A stretch of DNA of 64,000 bases from positions 434,001 to 498,000 of the forward strand of contig JAGOQJ010000001.1 of NCBI GenBank assembly GCA_017991595.1. Reading direction: 5' to 3'. A program made the translations under genes and the position numbers. Shown piece after piece: positions 17,488 through 26,061 of the stretch. The stretch's first letter is position 1. Each line of letters starts with the position of its first letter. The notes under the pieces were generated by a model. That model worked only from the letters and a program-made list of their open reading frames with translations, searched no databases and was not told the origin of the DNA. The stretch comes from Candidatus Didemnitutus sp. (GTDB lineage: Bacteria > Verrucomicrobiota > Verrucomicrobiia > Opitutales > Opitutaceae).

Positions 17488-18006
17488 ATGCGTCACAATA
17501 AACACCACGCCTCCCTCGGCGTCACCCGCGAGCACCGCAAGGCGATGCTCTCCAACATGGGCGCCTCGCTCATCAAGCACGGTCGCATCGAGACCACCCT
17601 CACGAAGGCCAAGGCCCTGCGCCCCTTCATCGAGAAGGTGATCACGAAGGCCAAGAAGGCCGCCGCCCTCCCGAAGGAGAACGGCAAGCTCTCCGCTTCC
17701 GCCATCCACCTCCGCCGCCTCGCCCTCAAGGACGTGCGCGACGAAGGCGCGATCACGACCCTCTTCAACGAGAAGGTGGCCCAGTTCGAGAAGCGCTCCG
17801 GCGGCTACACCCGCATCTACAAGCTCGGCGCCCGTAACTCCGACTCCGCCGAGATGGCGCTGATCGAGTTCATCGGAGCCGACGACCAGGGCTACAAGAA
17901 GTCCAAGGGTGCCAAGAAGGCCAAGAAGTCTCCGGCCAAGAAGGCCGCCAAGACCGAGGCCTCCGCGGAAGCTGCTCCGGCGGCTGACGCCCCGAAGGCC
18001 GAATAA
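17488..18006 (+). CDS. rplQ: 50S ribosomal protein L17 with C-terminal extension
   Basis: 172 residues, against about 120 in E. coli. The conserved core (1-130) has MRHNKHHASLGVTREHRKAM, LSNMGASLIKHGRIETTLTKAK (quoted from a longer block) and GGYTRIYKLGARNSDSAEMA. The last ~40 residues are a Lys/Ala-rich tail with repeated KKAKK and KKAAK units. L17 surrounds the tunnel exit. It lies 157 bases after rpoA behind a hairpin and so may have its own promoter. Its own terminator follows at 18029-18060. Confidence 0.95.
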   Translation: MRHNKHHASLGVTREHRKAMLSNMGASLIKHGRIETTLTKAKALRPFIEKVITKAKKAAALPKENGKLSASAIHLRRLALKDVRDEGAITTLFNEKVAQFEKRSGGYTRIYKLGARNSDSAEMALIEFIGADDQGYKKSKGAKKAKKSPAKKAAKTEASAEAAPAADAPKAE

Positions 18007-18028
18007 ACCGGCCCTTCGTTCCACTCTC

Positions 18029-18060
18029 AACGCGCCGCACCGCAAGGTCGGCGCGTTTTT
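18029..18060 (+). terminator. Intrinsic terminator after rplQ
   Basis: AACGCGCCG at 18029-18037 pairs with CGGCGCGTT at 18049-18057 with an 11-base loop, followed by a run of Ts to 18060. It marks the end of the ribosomal protein supercluster. Confidence 0.75.
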
Positions 18061-18151
18061 CTTGAACGGATTCAGCAGCGGCGGCGCGCGAGTCGGAGGC
18101 CGCGCCATGTTTGCCCTTGGCGGGCTGACGCATTGCTGGAAAAGTCGCGCC

Positions 18152-18385
18152 ATGCCTGCTCCGGAATTCACCTTTGAAGTCGTCCTTTACGGACTGCTCA
18201 CGCTCGGTGTCTTTCTCGGGCTTGGCTACTATTACGATCGCCGCGACCGGGCCTTCTATCATGTGGATCGCCGGAAGATTTCCTTTCACTGCATCCGCTG
18301 CGATCACCTCTACACGGAGAAAGCCGGCACCGAAACCGCCGCTTGCCCGAAATGCGGGCACGTGAACACGCGCCTGAAATTCTGA
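18152..18385 (+). CDS. Small membrane-anchored zinc-ribbon protein
   Basis: 77 residues of unknown function. One N-terminal transmembrane helix (about residues 8-27, VVLYGLLTLGVFLGLGYYYD) is followed by a short basic linker. A zinc ribbon follows with Cys47-x-x-Cys50 and Cys65-x-x-Cys68 (HCIRCDHL and CPKCGH). The layout suggests an inner-membrane protein with the ribbon in the cytoplasm. An in-frame ATG at 18107 has a better GGAGG Shine-Dalgarno sequence and would add 15 residues, so the start is not settled. It lies downstream of the rplQ terminator and convergent with iolB. Confidence 0.7.
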   Translation: MPAPEFTFEVVLYGLLTLGVFLGLGYYYDRRDRAFYHVDRRKISFHCIRCDHLYTEKAGTETAACPKCGHVNTRLKF

Positions 18386-18458
18386 GGCGCCGCCGTTGGA
18401 ACAGTATCTCGGGCGGCGGATGTCTGTCGCAGCCGCGGTGCAGCCTGCCTGCGAGCGT

Positions 18459-19289
18459 TTATTTAAATTTATCCCGCATCGCCTGCAAACCCGGGATGCC
18501 GGCCATGAGGTGTCGATGCTGCGGCTCGAAGTATTGCACCAGCGAGCGCTGGTGCATACCGACTAGGATTGTGAAGATGTAGCCGCGGTGGCCGGGCGAC
18601 GTCGAGGTCGGGTGATAGCCGCGGTCGATCAGGAACGTGTCGCCATGGCGCGTCATCACGGCACGCGGTTCCTCGCCTTCGTTGTAGCAGTATTGCCCGC
18701 CAAAGCCGGTCTCGGGTTGGAAGCGGTAGTGATAGACCTCCTCGAAAAACGTCTCCTCCGGCGGACGCTCGGTGTCGTGCTTGTGCGGCGGATAGCCCGA
18801 CCAACAGCCCTCGTCAGCGTAGAGTTCACTCACCAGCAGGTTGCCGGCCCGGCCGCCGTGTTTTTGGCCCAGCACATGGAAGATTCTCCGCCGTGACTTC
18901 GTTTCGTTCGAACCGACGTCCACCATTTCCACTTCGTCCGGGCACACACGGAAAGGCTCGTAGCGGGTGGCGCAGCGACCGCCGGCGAGGGCGATTTCGG
19001 TCGCGGTGTGCGCGGTGATTTCGAGCGGTTCAAGCGCCGCGTAGACGGAGTCAGCCGGCCCCGACCAGATGTCGACGCGCTGCCCGACCGAAGAGAACCG
19101 GACATCGCCGGCCTTCACATTCGCGTTGCCGGAGAGCACGACCGCCAGCAGCTCGCAGCCGGGCACGTGCGCACGAAAAACCTCTCCGGCGCGGAGGCGG
19201 ACCAGATTGAAATACGTCGCCTGCAGGACGCCGCCGGGGTGCACGAGCGGCTGGTTGCGATTGTCATAAGCCCGGAGCAATTCGGCCAT
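18459..19289 (-). CDS. iolB: 5-deoxy-glucuronate isomerase
   Basis: 276 residues from the ATG complementary to 19287-19289. IolB converts 5-deoxy-D-glucuronate to 2-deoxy-5-keto-D-gluconate in myo-inositol catabolism. It is a bicupin: the metal-binding region with [24 protein letters not shown] and the late segment [20 protein letters not shown] is typical of the family. No other inositol genes are in the window, so it is an orphan next to guaA, with which it shares a 115-base divergent promoter region. An upstream in-frame start would overlap guaA and is not favoured. Confidence 0.87.
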   Translation of the reverse strand: MAELLRAYDNRNQPLVHPGGVLQATYFNLVRLRAGEVFRAHVPGCELLAVVLSGNANVKAGDVRFSSVGQRVDIWSGPADSVYAALEPLEITAHTATEIALAGGRCATRYEPFRVCPDEVEMVDVGSNETKSRRRIFHVLGQKHGGRAGNLLVSELYADEGCWSGYPPHKHDTERPPEETFFEEVYHYRFQPETGFGGQYCYNEGEEPRAVMTRHGDTFLIDRGYHPTSTSPGHRGYIFTILVGMHQRSLVQYFEPQHRHLMAGIPGLQAMRDKFK

Positions 19290-19404
19290 GTCCGCAGTAA
19301 AGGAGACGTCGCCGCACGCAGCAAGCCGTCCCGTGGTGCGGGTGTTGTGCCGGTCGACTTGTTTTTTTGGTTTCTTTCGCCGGCAAACTTTCCCAGCTTC
19401 CCGC

Positions 19405-20946
<1,542 letters not shown>

Positions 20947-21058
20947 GTCGTCCTAGGCCGCCCCGCTCCGAGGTGCGCCCTGTTGGCCCGCGGCCCGGGT
21001 GAGGGATTTCCCCTTGCGAACTACGGCACCCTTACCCACGGTTTGGGTCTGATCGACC

Positions 21059-21832
21059 ATGAAACTCCGCACCCTCGTGTTGGCCTTGTGCATTCCCCTG
21101 ATCGCCACCGCGTCTTTCGCTGACAGCCGCGCGGACCAATGGATCGCCAAAGCCCGGCAAGCCTTGGGCGGCGAGGCTGCGCTAGGCAGCCTGCAGAGCA
21201 TCCATTTCAAAGGCACGCTCGAGACCACGCAGCAGGTGCCGATCGATCCCGCCAAGCCCACGGAGCTCCGCGAGGAGAAGCTTCGCCTTGGTATCGATAT
21301 CGTCTTCCAGAAGCCCTACCAGCAGCGCATGACTCTGCGCTCCGACAAGGTGGTCGAGACCACGGCCCTCGACGGCTACGATGCTTGGGTGCGCCGCGCG
21401 GATGCGACCAATGAGTCCCAGTGGCAACTCACCTTGCTCGACACCCAGCAGGTGAAGCGCCTCCGCGCCAACACGTGGGAGAACCTCAACTTCTACCGCG
21501 AAATCGAGAAGCGCGGCGGGAAGGTCGAGTATGCCGGCGAGGCCACCATCGACGGCCGCGCCTGCGTGAAGCTCGTGTTCACCCACGATCCGGCGATCAT
21601 CTTCACCCGCTACTTCGACCAAGCCACCGGCCGACTCGTGAAGACGGAGACGGAGAACGGCGGCGAGATCCGGGAAGAGGGCGAGATGGTCGTCAACGGC
21701 CTGCGCTTCCCGAAGAAACTCATCAACAAGGCGCCGAGTGGTCAGGTCGCCACCATCACCTTCGAGTCGATTACCCTGAACGAGAAGTTTGCCCCGGCCG
21801 ACTTCGAGGTTCCGATGCTCGTCCCGAACTGA
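21059..21832 (+). CDS. Exported LolA-like outer-membrane lipoprotein-sorting family protein
   Basis: 257 residues. A Sec signal peptide (residues 1-21, MKLRTLVLALCIPLIATASFA) is followed by a helix and a beta-rich body with repeated antiparallel-strand patterns: GTLETTQQVP, QRMTLRSDKVVETTALDGYD, RLVKTETENGGEIREEGEMV, FPKKLINKAPSGQVATITFE. This architecture resembles LolA/LolB-like and DUF4292-type periplasmic lipid-binding proteins. The specific ligand is unknown. It is a monocistronic gene between guaA and gltA with its own upstream region; cleavage is predicted after Ala21. Confidence 0.6.
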   Translation: MKLRTLVLALCIPLIATASFADSRADQWIAKARQALGGEAALGSLQSIHFKGTLETTQQVPIDPAKPTELREEKLRLGIDIVFQKPYQQRMTLRSDKVVETTALDGYDAWVRRADATNESQWQLTLLDTQQVKRLRANTWENLNFYREIEKRGGKVEYAGEATIDGRACVKLVFTHDPAIIFTRYFDQATGRLVKTETENGGEIREEGEMVVNGLRFPKKLINKAPSGQVATITFESITLNEKFAPADFEVPMLVPN

Positions 21833-21867
21833 GCCGCCCTCCAGGATTTGCCTCTAGAAGCGCCGGT

Positions 21868-21907
21868 TGCCCGGAGCTTTACTTTTTCTAAAGCCAAACC
21901 GCGGGCA
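21868..21907 (+). promoter_or_regulatory. Nested stem-loop upstream of gltA
   Basis: An inner hairpin pairs GCTTTA (21876-21881) with TAAAGC (21889-21894) around CTTTTTC. An outer stem pairs TGCCCG (21868-21873) with CGGGCA (21902-21907). It starts 35 bases after the preceding stop and about 95 bases before gltA. It could be a terminator-like element for the upstream gene or a structured 5' leader of gltA. No known riboswitch is recognised. Confidence 0.3.
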
Positions 21908-22001
21908 CCTTATTCATTGGCGCGGTTCCTCCCTGCGGGCTGCTTTGCTTTGCATGCGACGCGGTTTTCTCCACGGTGACGCTGTTCCCTCTTAATTACC
22001 C

Positions 22002-23291
22002 ATGAGCGCCCTGATCAAAGTCGACGGCAAAGAATTCACGTTCCCCATCATGCACGGCAGCGAGGGCGAAAAAGCCATCGATGCCCGCAACCTCCGCAAG
22101 GACACCGGCTACATCTTCTACGATCAGGGCTACGGCAACACGGGTTCGTGCGAGAGCCAGATCACCTTCCTCGATGGTGACAACGGCATCCTCCGTCACC
22201 GCGGCTATCCCATCGACCAGCTTGCGACCTACTCCGAATACGTCGAGACCGCCTACCTGATCATCTACGGCGAGCTGCCCAACGCCAAGCAGCGCCGCGA
22301 TTTCGGCCGCAGCCTCCGCGACAACGCCGCTATCGGCACGCAGATGCAGCGCATCTTCGAGGGCTTCCCGGAATCGGCCCCGCCGATGGGCATGCTCACC
22401 TCGATCGTCAGCTCGCTCGCGGCTTATTATCCGCACCTCGCGACGAACAACTTCGAGAAGGACCTCGAGAACTTCGACCTGGCCGCGGCCATGGCCATCT
22501 CGAAGATCCGCTCGATCGTCGCGATGATCTACCGCTATCGCAACGGCTTGCCTTTCATCCACCCGCGCGATCTGCCCTTCGCCGACAATTTCCTGCACAT
22601 GATGTTCTCGGACCCGTATGTGGCCTACCAGCCCATCCCCGAGGTCACCCGGGCGCTGAATCTCCTCCTGCTCCTGCACGCCGACCACGAGCAGAATTGC
22701 TCCACCTCCACGGTGCGCATGGTCGCCTCCAGCGGTGCCAATCTCTTCACCTCCATCGCCGCGGGCGTCTGCGCCCTCTCCGGCCCGCTCCACGGCGGCG
22801 CGAATGTGGCGGTGATGCAGATGCTGCAGAACATCCATGACGAGGGCGACGACGGCACACGTTTCATCGAGGCTGCCAAGAGCGGTTCGAAGACGAACCG
22901 CCTGATGGGCTTCGGCCACGCGGTCTATCGCAATTTCGATCCCCGCGCTCGCATCATCGGCAAGGCCTGCGATGAGGTGCTCAACCGCCTTGGCAAGTCC
23001 GACCCGCTGCTCGACATCGCCAAGAACCTCGAGCAGGCCGCCCTCAAGGACGACTACTTCGTCTCGCGCAAGCTCTACCCGAACGTCGACTTCTACTCGG
23101 GCATCATCATGCGTGCGCTCGGCATCCCGACCGACATGTTCACCGTCATGTTCGCCATCGGCCGCGCGCCGGGCTGGATCGCCAACTGGAAGGAAGTCGC
23201 CTCCAACCCGAAGGGCCGCATCTACCGCCCGCGTCAGGTCTACGTCGGCCCCGTGCACCGCGACTACGTCCCCATGGGCGATCGCGGTTGA
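22002..23291 (+). CDS. gltA: Citrate synthase
   Basis: 429 residues, the size of the hexameric type II enzyme of Gram-negative bacteria. It condenses acetyl-CoA with oxaloacetate to enter the TCA cycle. The catalytic-site blocks are present: [19 protein letters not shown] with its histidine, [29 protein letters not shown] and the C-terminal PRQVYVGP region. ATG 22002 follows a 169-base gap with a nested stem-loop; a strong terminator follows the stop. Confidence 0.97.
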   Translation: MSALIKVDGKEFTFPIMHGSEGEKAIDARNLRKDTGYIFYDQGYGNTGSCESQITFLDGDNGILRHRGYPIDQLATYSEYVETAYLIIYGELPNAKQRRDFGRSLRDNAAIGTQMQRIFEGFPESAPPMGMLTSIVSSLAAYYPHLATNNFEKDLENFDLAAAMAISKIRSIVAMIYRYRNGLPFIHPRDLPFADNFLHMMFSDPYVAYQPIPEVTRALNLLLLLHADHEQNCSTSTVRMVASSGANLFTSIAAGVCALSGPLHGGANVAVMQMLQNIHDEGDDGTRFIEAAKSGSKTNRLMGFGHAVYRNFDPRARIIGKACDEVLNRLGKSDPLLDIAKNLEQAALKDDYFVSRKLYPNVDFYSGIIMRALGIPTDMFTVMFAIGRAPGWIANWKEVASNPKGRIYRPRQVYVGPVHRDYVPMGDRG

Positions 23292-23326
23292 GCGCCTCGC
23301 GCTCAACGCCAATTCCCACTCTTCTT

Positions 23327-23355
23327 CGGCCGGTCGCCTGACCGGCCGTTTTTTT
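23327..23355 (+). terminator. Intrinsic terminator after gltA
   Basis: CGGCCGGTC at 23327-23335 pairs perfectly with GACCGGCCG at 23340-23348 around GCCT, followed by seven Ts. It lies between gltA and the convergent membrane protein gene. Confidence 0.88.
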
Positions 23356-23402
23356 GGCGGAGTCCCGCGCCGATGGTTCCGGCCGCCGTGGTGAGCGAGT
23401 CC

Positions 23403-24104
23403 TTACTTCTTTTCCGGCGGCGCGTGGAGGATCTCCTCCAGCCCGAGCCCGGTCATCTTCTGGAGTCCGGTGATCAGGCGCCACAGCGCGAAGATCGTCA
23501 CGACCATCGTCGGCAACACAATCACGGGCCAGCTCCAGCCGAGCATCGCGCTGTATTGCGCATTGAACTCCGGCGTGTCCGGCAGCGCGGTGATCAGATG
23601 GCGGGCGAGGGCGAAGTTCAGCACCGCGCTGAGGAAAAACGAACCGGCCAGCAGCACCGTGGAGGACTTCAGCAATTCATCGAAGGCCGCGCGCATGCCG
23701 TGCTCTTCGATCGCCGCGTTGACACGCGGCAGGTTGATCACCTGGTCGTTGAGCAGGAACGTGTGCACCAACGGGCGCTTCGTCCAATGCGAGACGATCA
23801 CCGCCCCGCCGATCAGCGCCGGCACGGCGGCCTCCTTCACGGCGAACCAGAACGGCTCCAACCGCATCAGCCCCAGCCCGCCCGTCGCCAGCGTGCTCAG
23901 GAAGCCCACCGTGGGCACGAAGTTGAAACGCCGCCGCTGCCAGAAATCATAGATGCCGTAGGCCAGCGGGAACGCCAAGGCCAGCAGCAGCGCCGGCATC
24001 GCCCCGAGCCGGTCGCTCAGCTTCGACAGGATGAGCATCGGCGCGGCGATGCTGAAGGCGAGGTTGAGCAGCAGGCTTTCCCGTTTGGGCGCAGGTTCGG
24101 ACAT
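23403..24104 (-). CDS. VC0807-like integral membrane protein
   Basis: 233 residues with about six hydrophobic segments and short charged ends. Distinctive stretches are LLNLAFSIAAPMLILSKLSD, PLAYGIYDFWQRRRFNFVPT and HWTKRPLVHTFLLNDQ. The pattern resembles the VC0807/intracellular-septation-A-like membrane proteins, whose function is not established. It is transcribed divergently from pdxJ across about 105 bases. The family assignment is from memory of the pattern and is moderate. Confidence 0.55.
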   Translation of the reverse strand: MSEPAPKRESLLLNLAFSIAAPMLILSKLSDRLGAMPALLLALAFPLAYGIYDFWQRRRFNFVPTVGFLSTLATGGLGLMRLEPFWFAVKEAAVPALIGGAVIVSHWTKRPLVHTFLLNDQVINLPRVNAAIEEHGMRAAFDELLKSSTVLLAGSFFLSAVLNFALARHLITALPDTPEFNAQYSAMLGWSWPVIVLPTMVVTIFALWRLITGLQKMTGLGLEEILHAPPEKK

Positions 24105-24208
24105 GGCCTCAGAGCGAAAGCGGAACCGCCCGCGACAGGAAGGAAGAAACTTTGCCGCGAACTATTTTCCTCGTTTCCTGTTGCCGCCTCATCCCGCATT
24201 CTTTCCGC

Positions 24209-24952
24209 ATGATCCTTCTCGGCGTCAACATCGACCACTGTGCCACTGTCCGCCAAGCCCGCTACCGCCAGGCTGGTGCCACGGTCGGCGGCAACGTCGA
24301 GCCCGATCCCGTCACGCTCGCGCTCCTGTGCGAACGCGCCGGCGCCGACGGCATCACGATCCACCTGCGGGAGGATCGCCGGCACATCCAGGACCGCGAC
24401 GTCGAGCGCCTGTGCGAAGTCGCCGCCACGCGGGTGAACCTCGAGATGGCCTGCACGCCCGAGATGACCGCCCTCGCGCTCCGCCTCAAGCCGCACTCCG
24501 TCTGTCTCGTGCCCGAGAGCCGCGAAGAGGTCACGACTGAAGGCGGTCTGGATGTCGTGAAGCACCGCGAAAAGGTCGCGCGCGTCACCGACGCCATGAA
24601 CGTCGCGGGCATCAAGACCTCGTTGTTCATCGATGCCGACGAGCACCAGATCGACATGGCCAAGCGGTTGAACGCGCCGTGGATCGAGCTGCACACCGGC
24701 GCCTACGCTAACGCCTACCACGGTCCGGCGCGCGCCGATGAGTTCAAGCGCCTGTGCGTCGGCGCCACGCAGGCCCACGCCCTCGGTCTCGTCGTCAACG
24801 CCGGCCACGGCATCAATTACGTCAACATCGCCGAGGTGCGCACCATCCCGCACCTGCACGAACTCAACATCGGCCATAGCATCATCTCCCGCGCGCTTTT
24901 CACTGGCATTCAGGAAGCTGTCCGCGAGATGAAGGCGCGGATGAACTCCTGA
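24209..24952 (+). CDS. pdxJ: Pyridoxine 5'-phosphate synthase
   Basis: 247 residues from ATG 24209, giving the family start MILLGVNIDHCATVRQARY. PdxJ condenses 1-deoxyxylulose 5-phosphate and aminoacetone phosphate to pyridoxine 5'-phosphate in the DXP-dependent vitamin B6 route. TIM-barrel motifs are intact: GADGITIHLREDRRHIQDRD, VCLVPESREEVTTEGGLDV and AGHGINYVNIAEV, ending with ELNIGHSIISRALF. An upstream in-frame ATG is rejected because the preceding residues do not match the family. acpS follows, as in many proteobacterial pdxJ-acpS operons. Confidence 0.96.
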   Translation: MILLGVNIDHCATVRQARYRQAGATVGGNVEPDPVTLALLCERAGADGITIHLREDRRHIQDRDVERLCEVAATRVNLEMACTPEMTALALRLKPHSVCLVPESREEVTTEGGLDVVKHREKVARVTDAMNVAGIKTSLFIDADEHQIDMAKRLNAPWIELHTGAYANAYHGPARADEFKRLCVGATQAHALGLVVNAGHGINYVNIAEVRTIPHLHELNIGHSIISRALFTGIQEAVREMKARMNS

Positions 24953-24960
24953 ATTGGGTC

Positions 24961-25037
24961 ACCACGAAATACACGAATCACACGAAGACTCCGGTTCTCC
25001 AGACTTTCCTTTTTGTGTCTTTCGTGTGTTTCGTGGT
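24961..25037 (+). repeat. CACGAA-type palindromic intergenic repeat
   Basis: The left arm ACCACGAAATACACGAA (24961-24977) and right arm TTCGTGTGTTTCGTGGT (25021-25037) are inverted with one mismatch. Each arm contains CACGAA units spaced by about nine bases. It sits between pdxJ and acpS. CACGAA-rich inverted repeats of this look recur between genes in several environmental bacterial groups, but only one copy is in the window. Confidence 0.6.
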
Positions 25038-25046
25038 TTCTCTCCG

Positions 25047-25466
25047 ATGAATATCACTCTCCCCCCCGGCGGCATCCTCATCGGTCTCGGCTGCGACCTC
25101 ATCGAGACGGAGCGCATCCGCAAGGTGCTCGAGAAGCACGGCGACCGTTTTCTCAAGCGCGTGTTCACCGACGAAGAGCGCGCGTATTGCTCGACCCTCG
25201 CTTACCCGCACAAGCACTACGCCGCGCGCTGGGCGGCGAAGGAGGCCGTCTCCAAGTGCTTCACGACCGGCATCGGCCCGCATCTGGAGTGGACCTCGAT
25301 TTCCGTCTATCACGGCGAGCGCAAGGAACCGCTCGTCCGCCTCGACGCCAAGGGCGAAGCGTTGCTGAAACAAGTCGGCGCGACTCACGTCTGGCTCAGC
25401 CTCTCCCACATCGACAGCCACGCCATGGCCGTCGCCGCGCTCGTTAAGCACACGCCGCAAGGGTAG
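25047..25466 (+). CDS. acpS: Holo-[acyl-carrier-protein] synthase
   Basis: 139 residues from ATG 25047. AcpS transfers 4'-phosphopantetheine from CoA to acyl carrier protein. The magnesium ligands lie in GLGCDLIETERI (Asp17) and RWAAKEAVSKCF (Glu66). FTDEERAYC and the end SLSHIDSHAMAVAAL are also characteristic. An upstream in-frame start would translate the CACGAA repeat and is rejected. Confidence 0.95.
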   Translation: MNITLPPGGILIGLGCDLIETERIRKVLEKHGDRFLKRVFTDEERAYCSTLAYPHKHYAARWAAKEAVSKCFTTGIGPHLEWTSISVYHGERKEPLVRLDAKGEALLKQVGATHVWLSLSHIDSHAMAVAALVKHTPQG

Positions 25467-25494
25467 GGCAGGACCGCTGGGCCCGCCGCGCACC

Positions 25495-26061
25495 ATGAAA
25501 GATTTCCCGGCCGACTCCCACATTCCCCTCGGAAAACTTGCGTGGGTCGTTCTGATCGCCGTGGCGGGGGCGCCGCTGCTCTTTTTCGCGTTGGTGACGC
25601 CGAAAGAAAAGCCCGTCGACGAACCGGCCAAGATCGAGCTGCCGCCGTCCAAACTCCAGGCAGTCGGCCTCCGCGAGAATCGCGACTGGGACGGCTTGCC
25701 GGAAATGTTCGCCGTCTGGGCGGATCAGTTGTTTTGGACCGAAGACAAAACGACGTTCGCCTACTGGAATCCGGGTTCACGCTCTTATTCATACTACTTT
25801 GAGGCCACGCGATACCAAGGCGTGGTGCGGTTCAAATCCATTGGCCGGGCTGCGCGCGAGCGATCGGTCGACGCACTGCTGATCGACGAGCATAGTGGCC
25901 AATCCGATACCCACCCGTTTCTTTTTCCGGCGTGGGTCCGCATTCGTGACTTTCCAAATCCGCCGCTTCCGTTGCCTGCGAGCGTGAGGAATGTGTTCAA
26001 AAAGGATGACGCGCAGACACCGAAAGTGATTTTGGAGAAAAGTCCGACTAAGAAACAGTGA
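25495..26061 (+). CDS. Membrane-anchored protein of unknown function
   Basis: 188 residues, not recognised. A short N-terminal tail is followed by one hydrophobic helix (about residues 15-35, AWVVLIAVAGAPLLFFALV). A Pro/Lys-rich linker follows, then a soluble region with several aromatic residues (WADQLFWTEDKTTFAYW). The topology suggests an inner-membrane anchor with the body outside the cytoplasm. The stop overlaps the GTG start of the next gene (GTGA), so it is probably in an operon with the NAD(P)HX repair gene. Confidence 0.55.
   Translation: MKDFPADSHIPLGKLAWVVLIAVAGAPLLFFALVTPKEKPVDEPAKIELPPSKLQAVGLRENRDWDGLPEMFAVWADQLFWTEDKTTFAYWNPGSRSYSYYFEATRYQGVVRFKSIGRAARERSVDALLIDEHSGQSDTHPFLFPAWVRIRDFPNPPLPLPASVRNVFKKDDAQTPKVILEKSPTKKQ

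Noticed and set aside
24954..25046. N-terminal extension of acpS through the CACGAA repeat
   Set aside because: The extension is a translated repeat; AcpS proteins start shortly before the GCDLIETERI motif.
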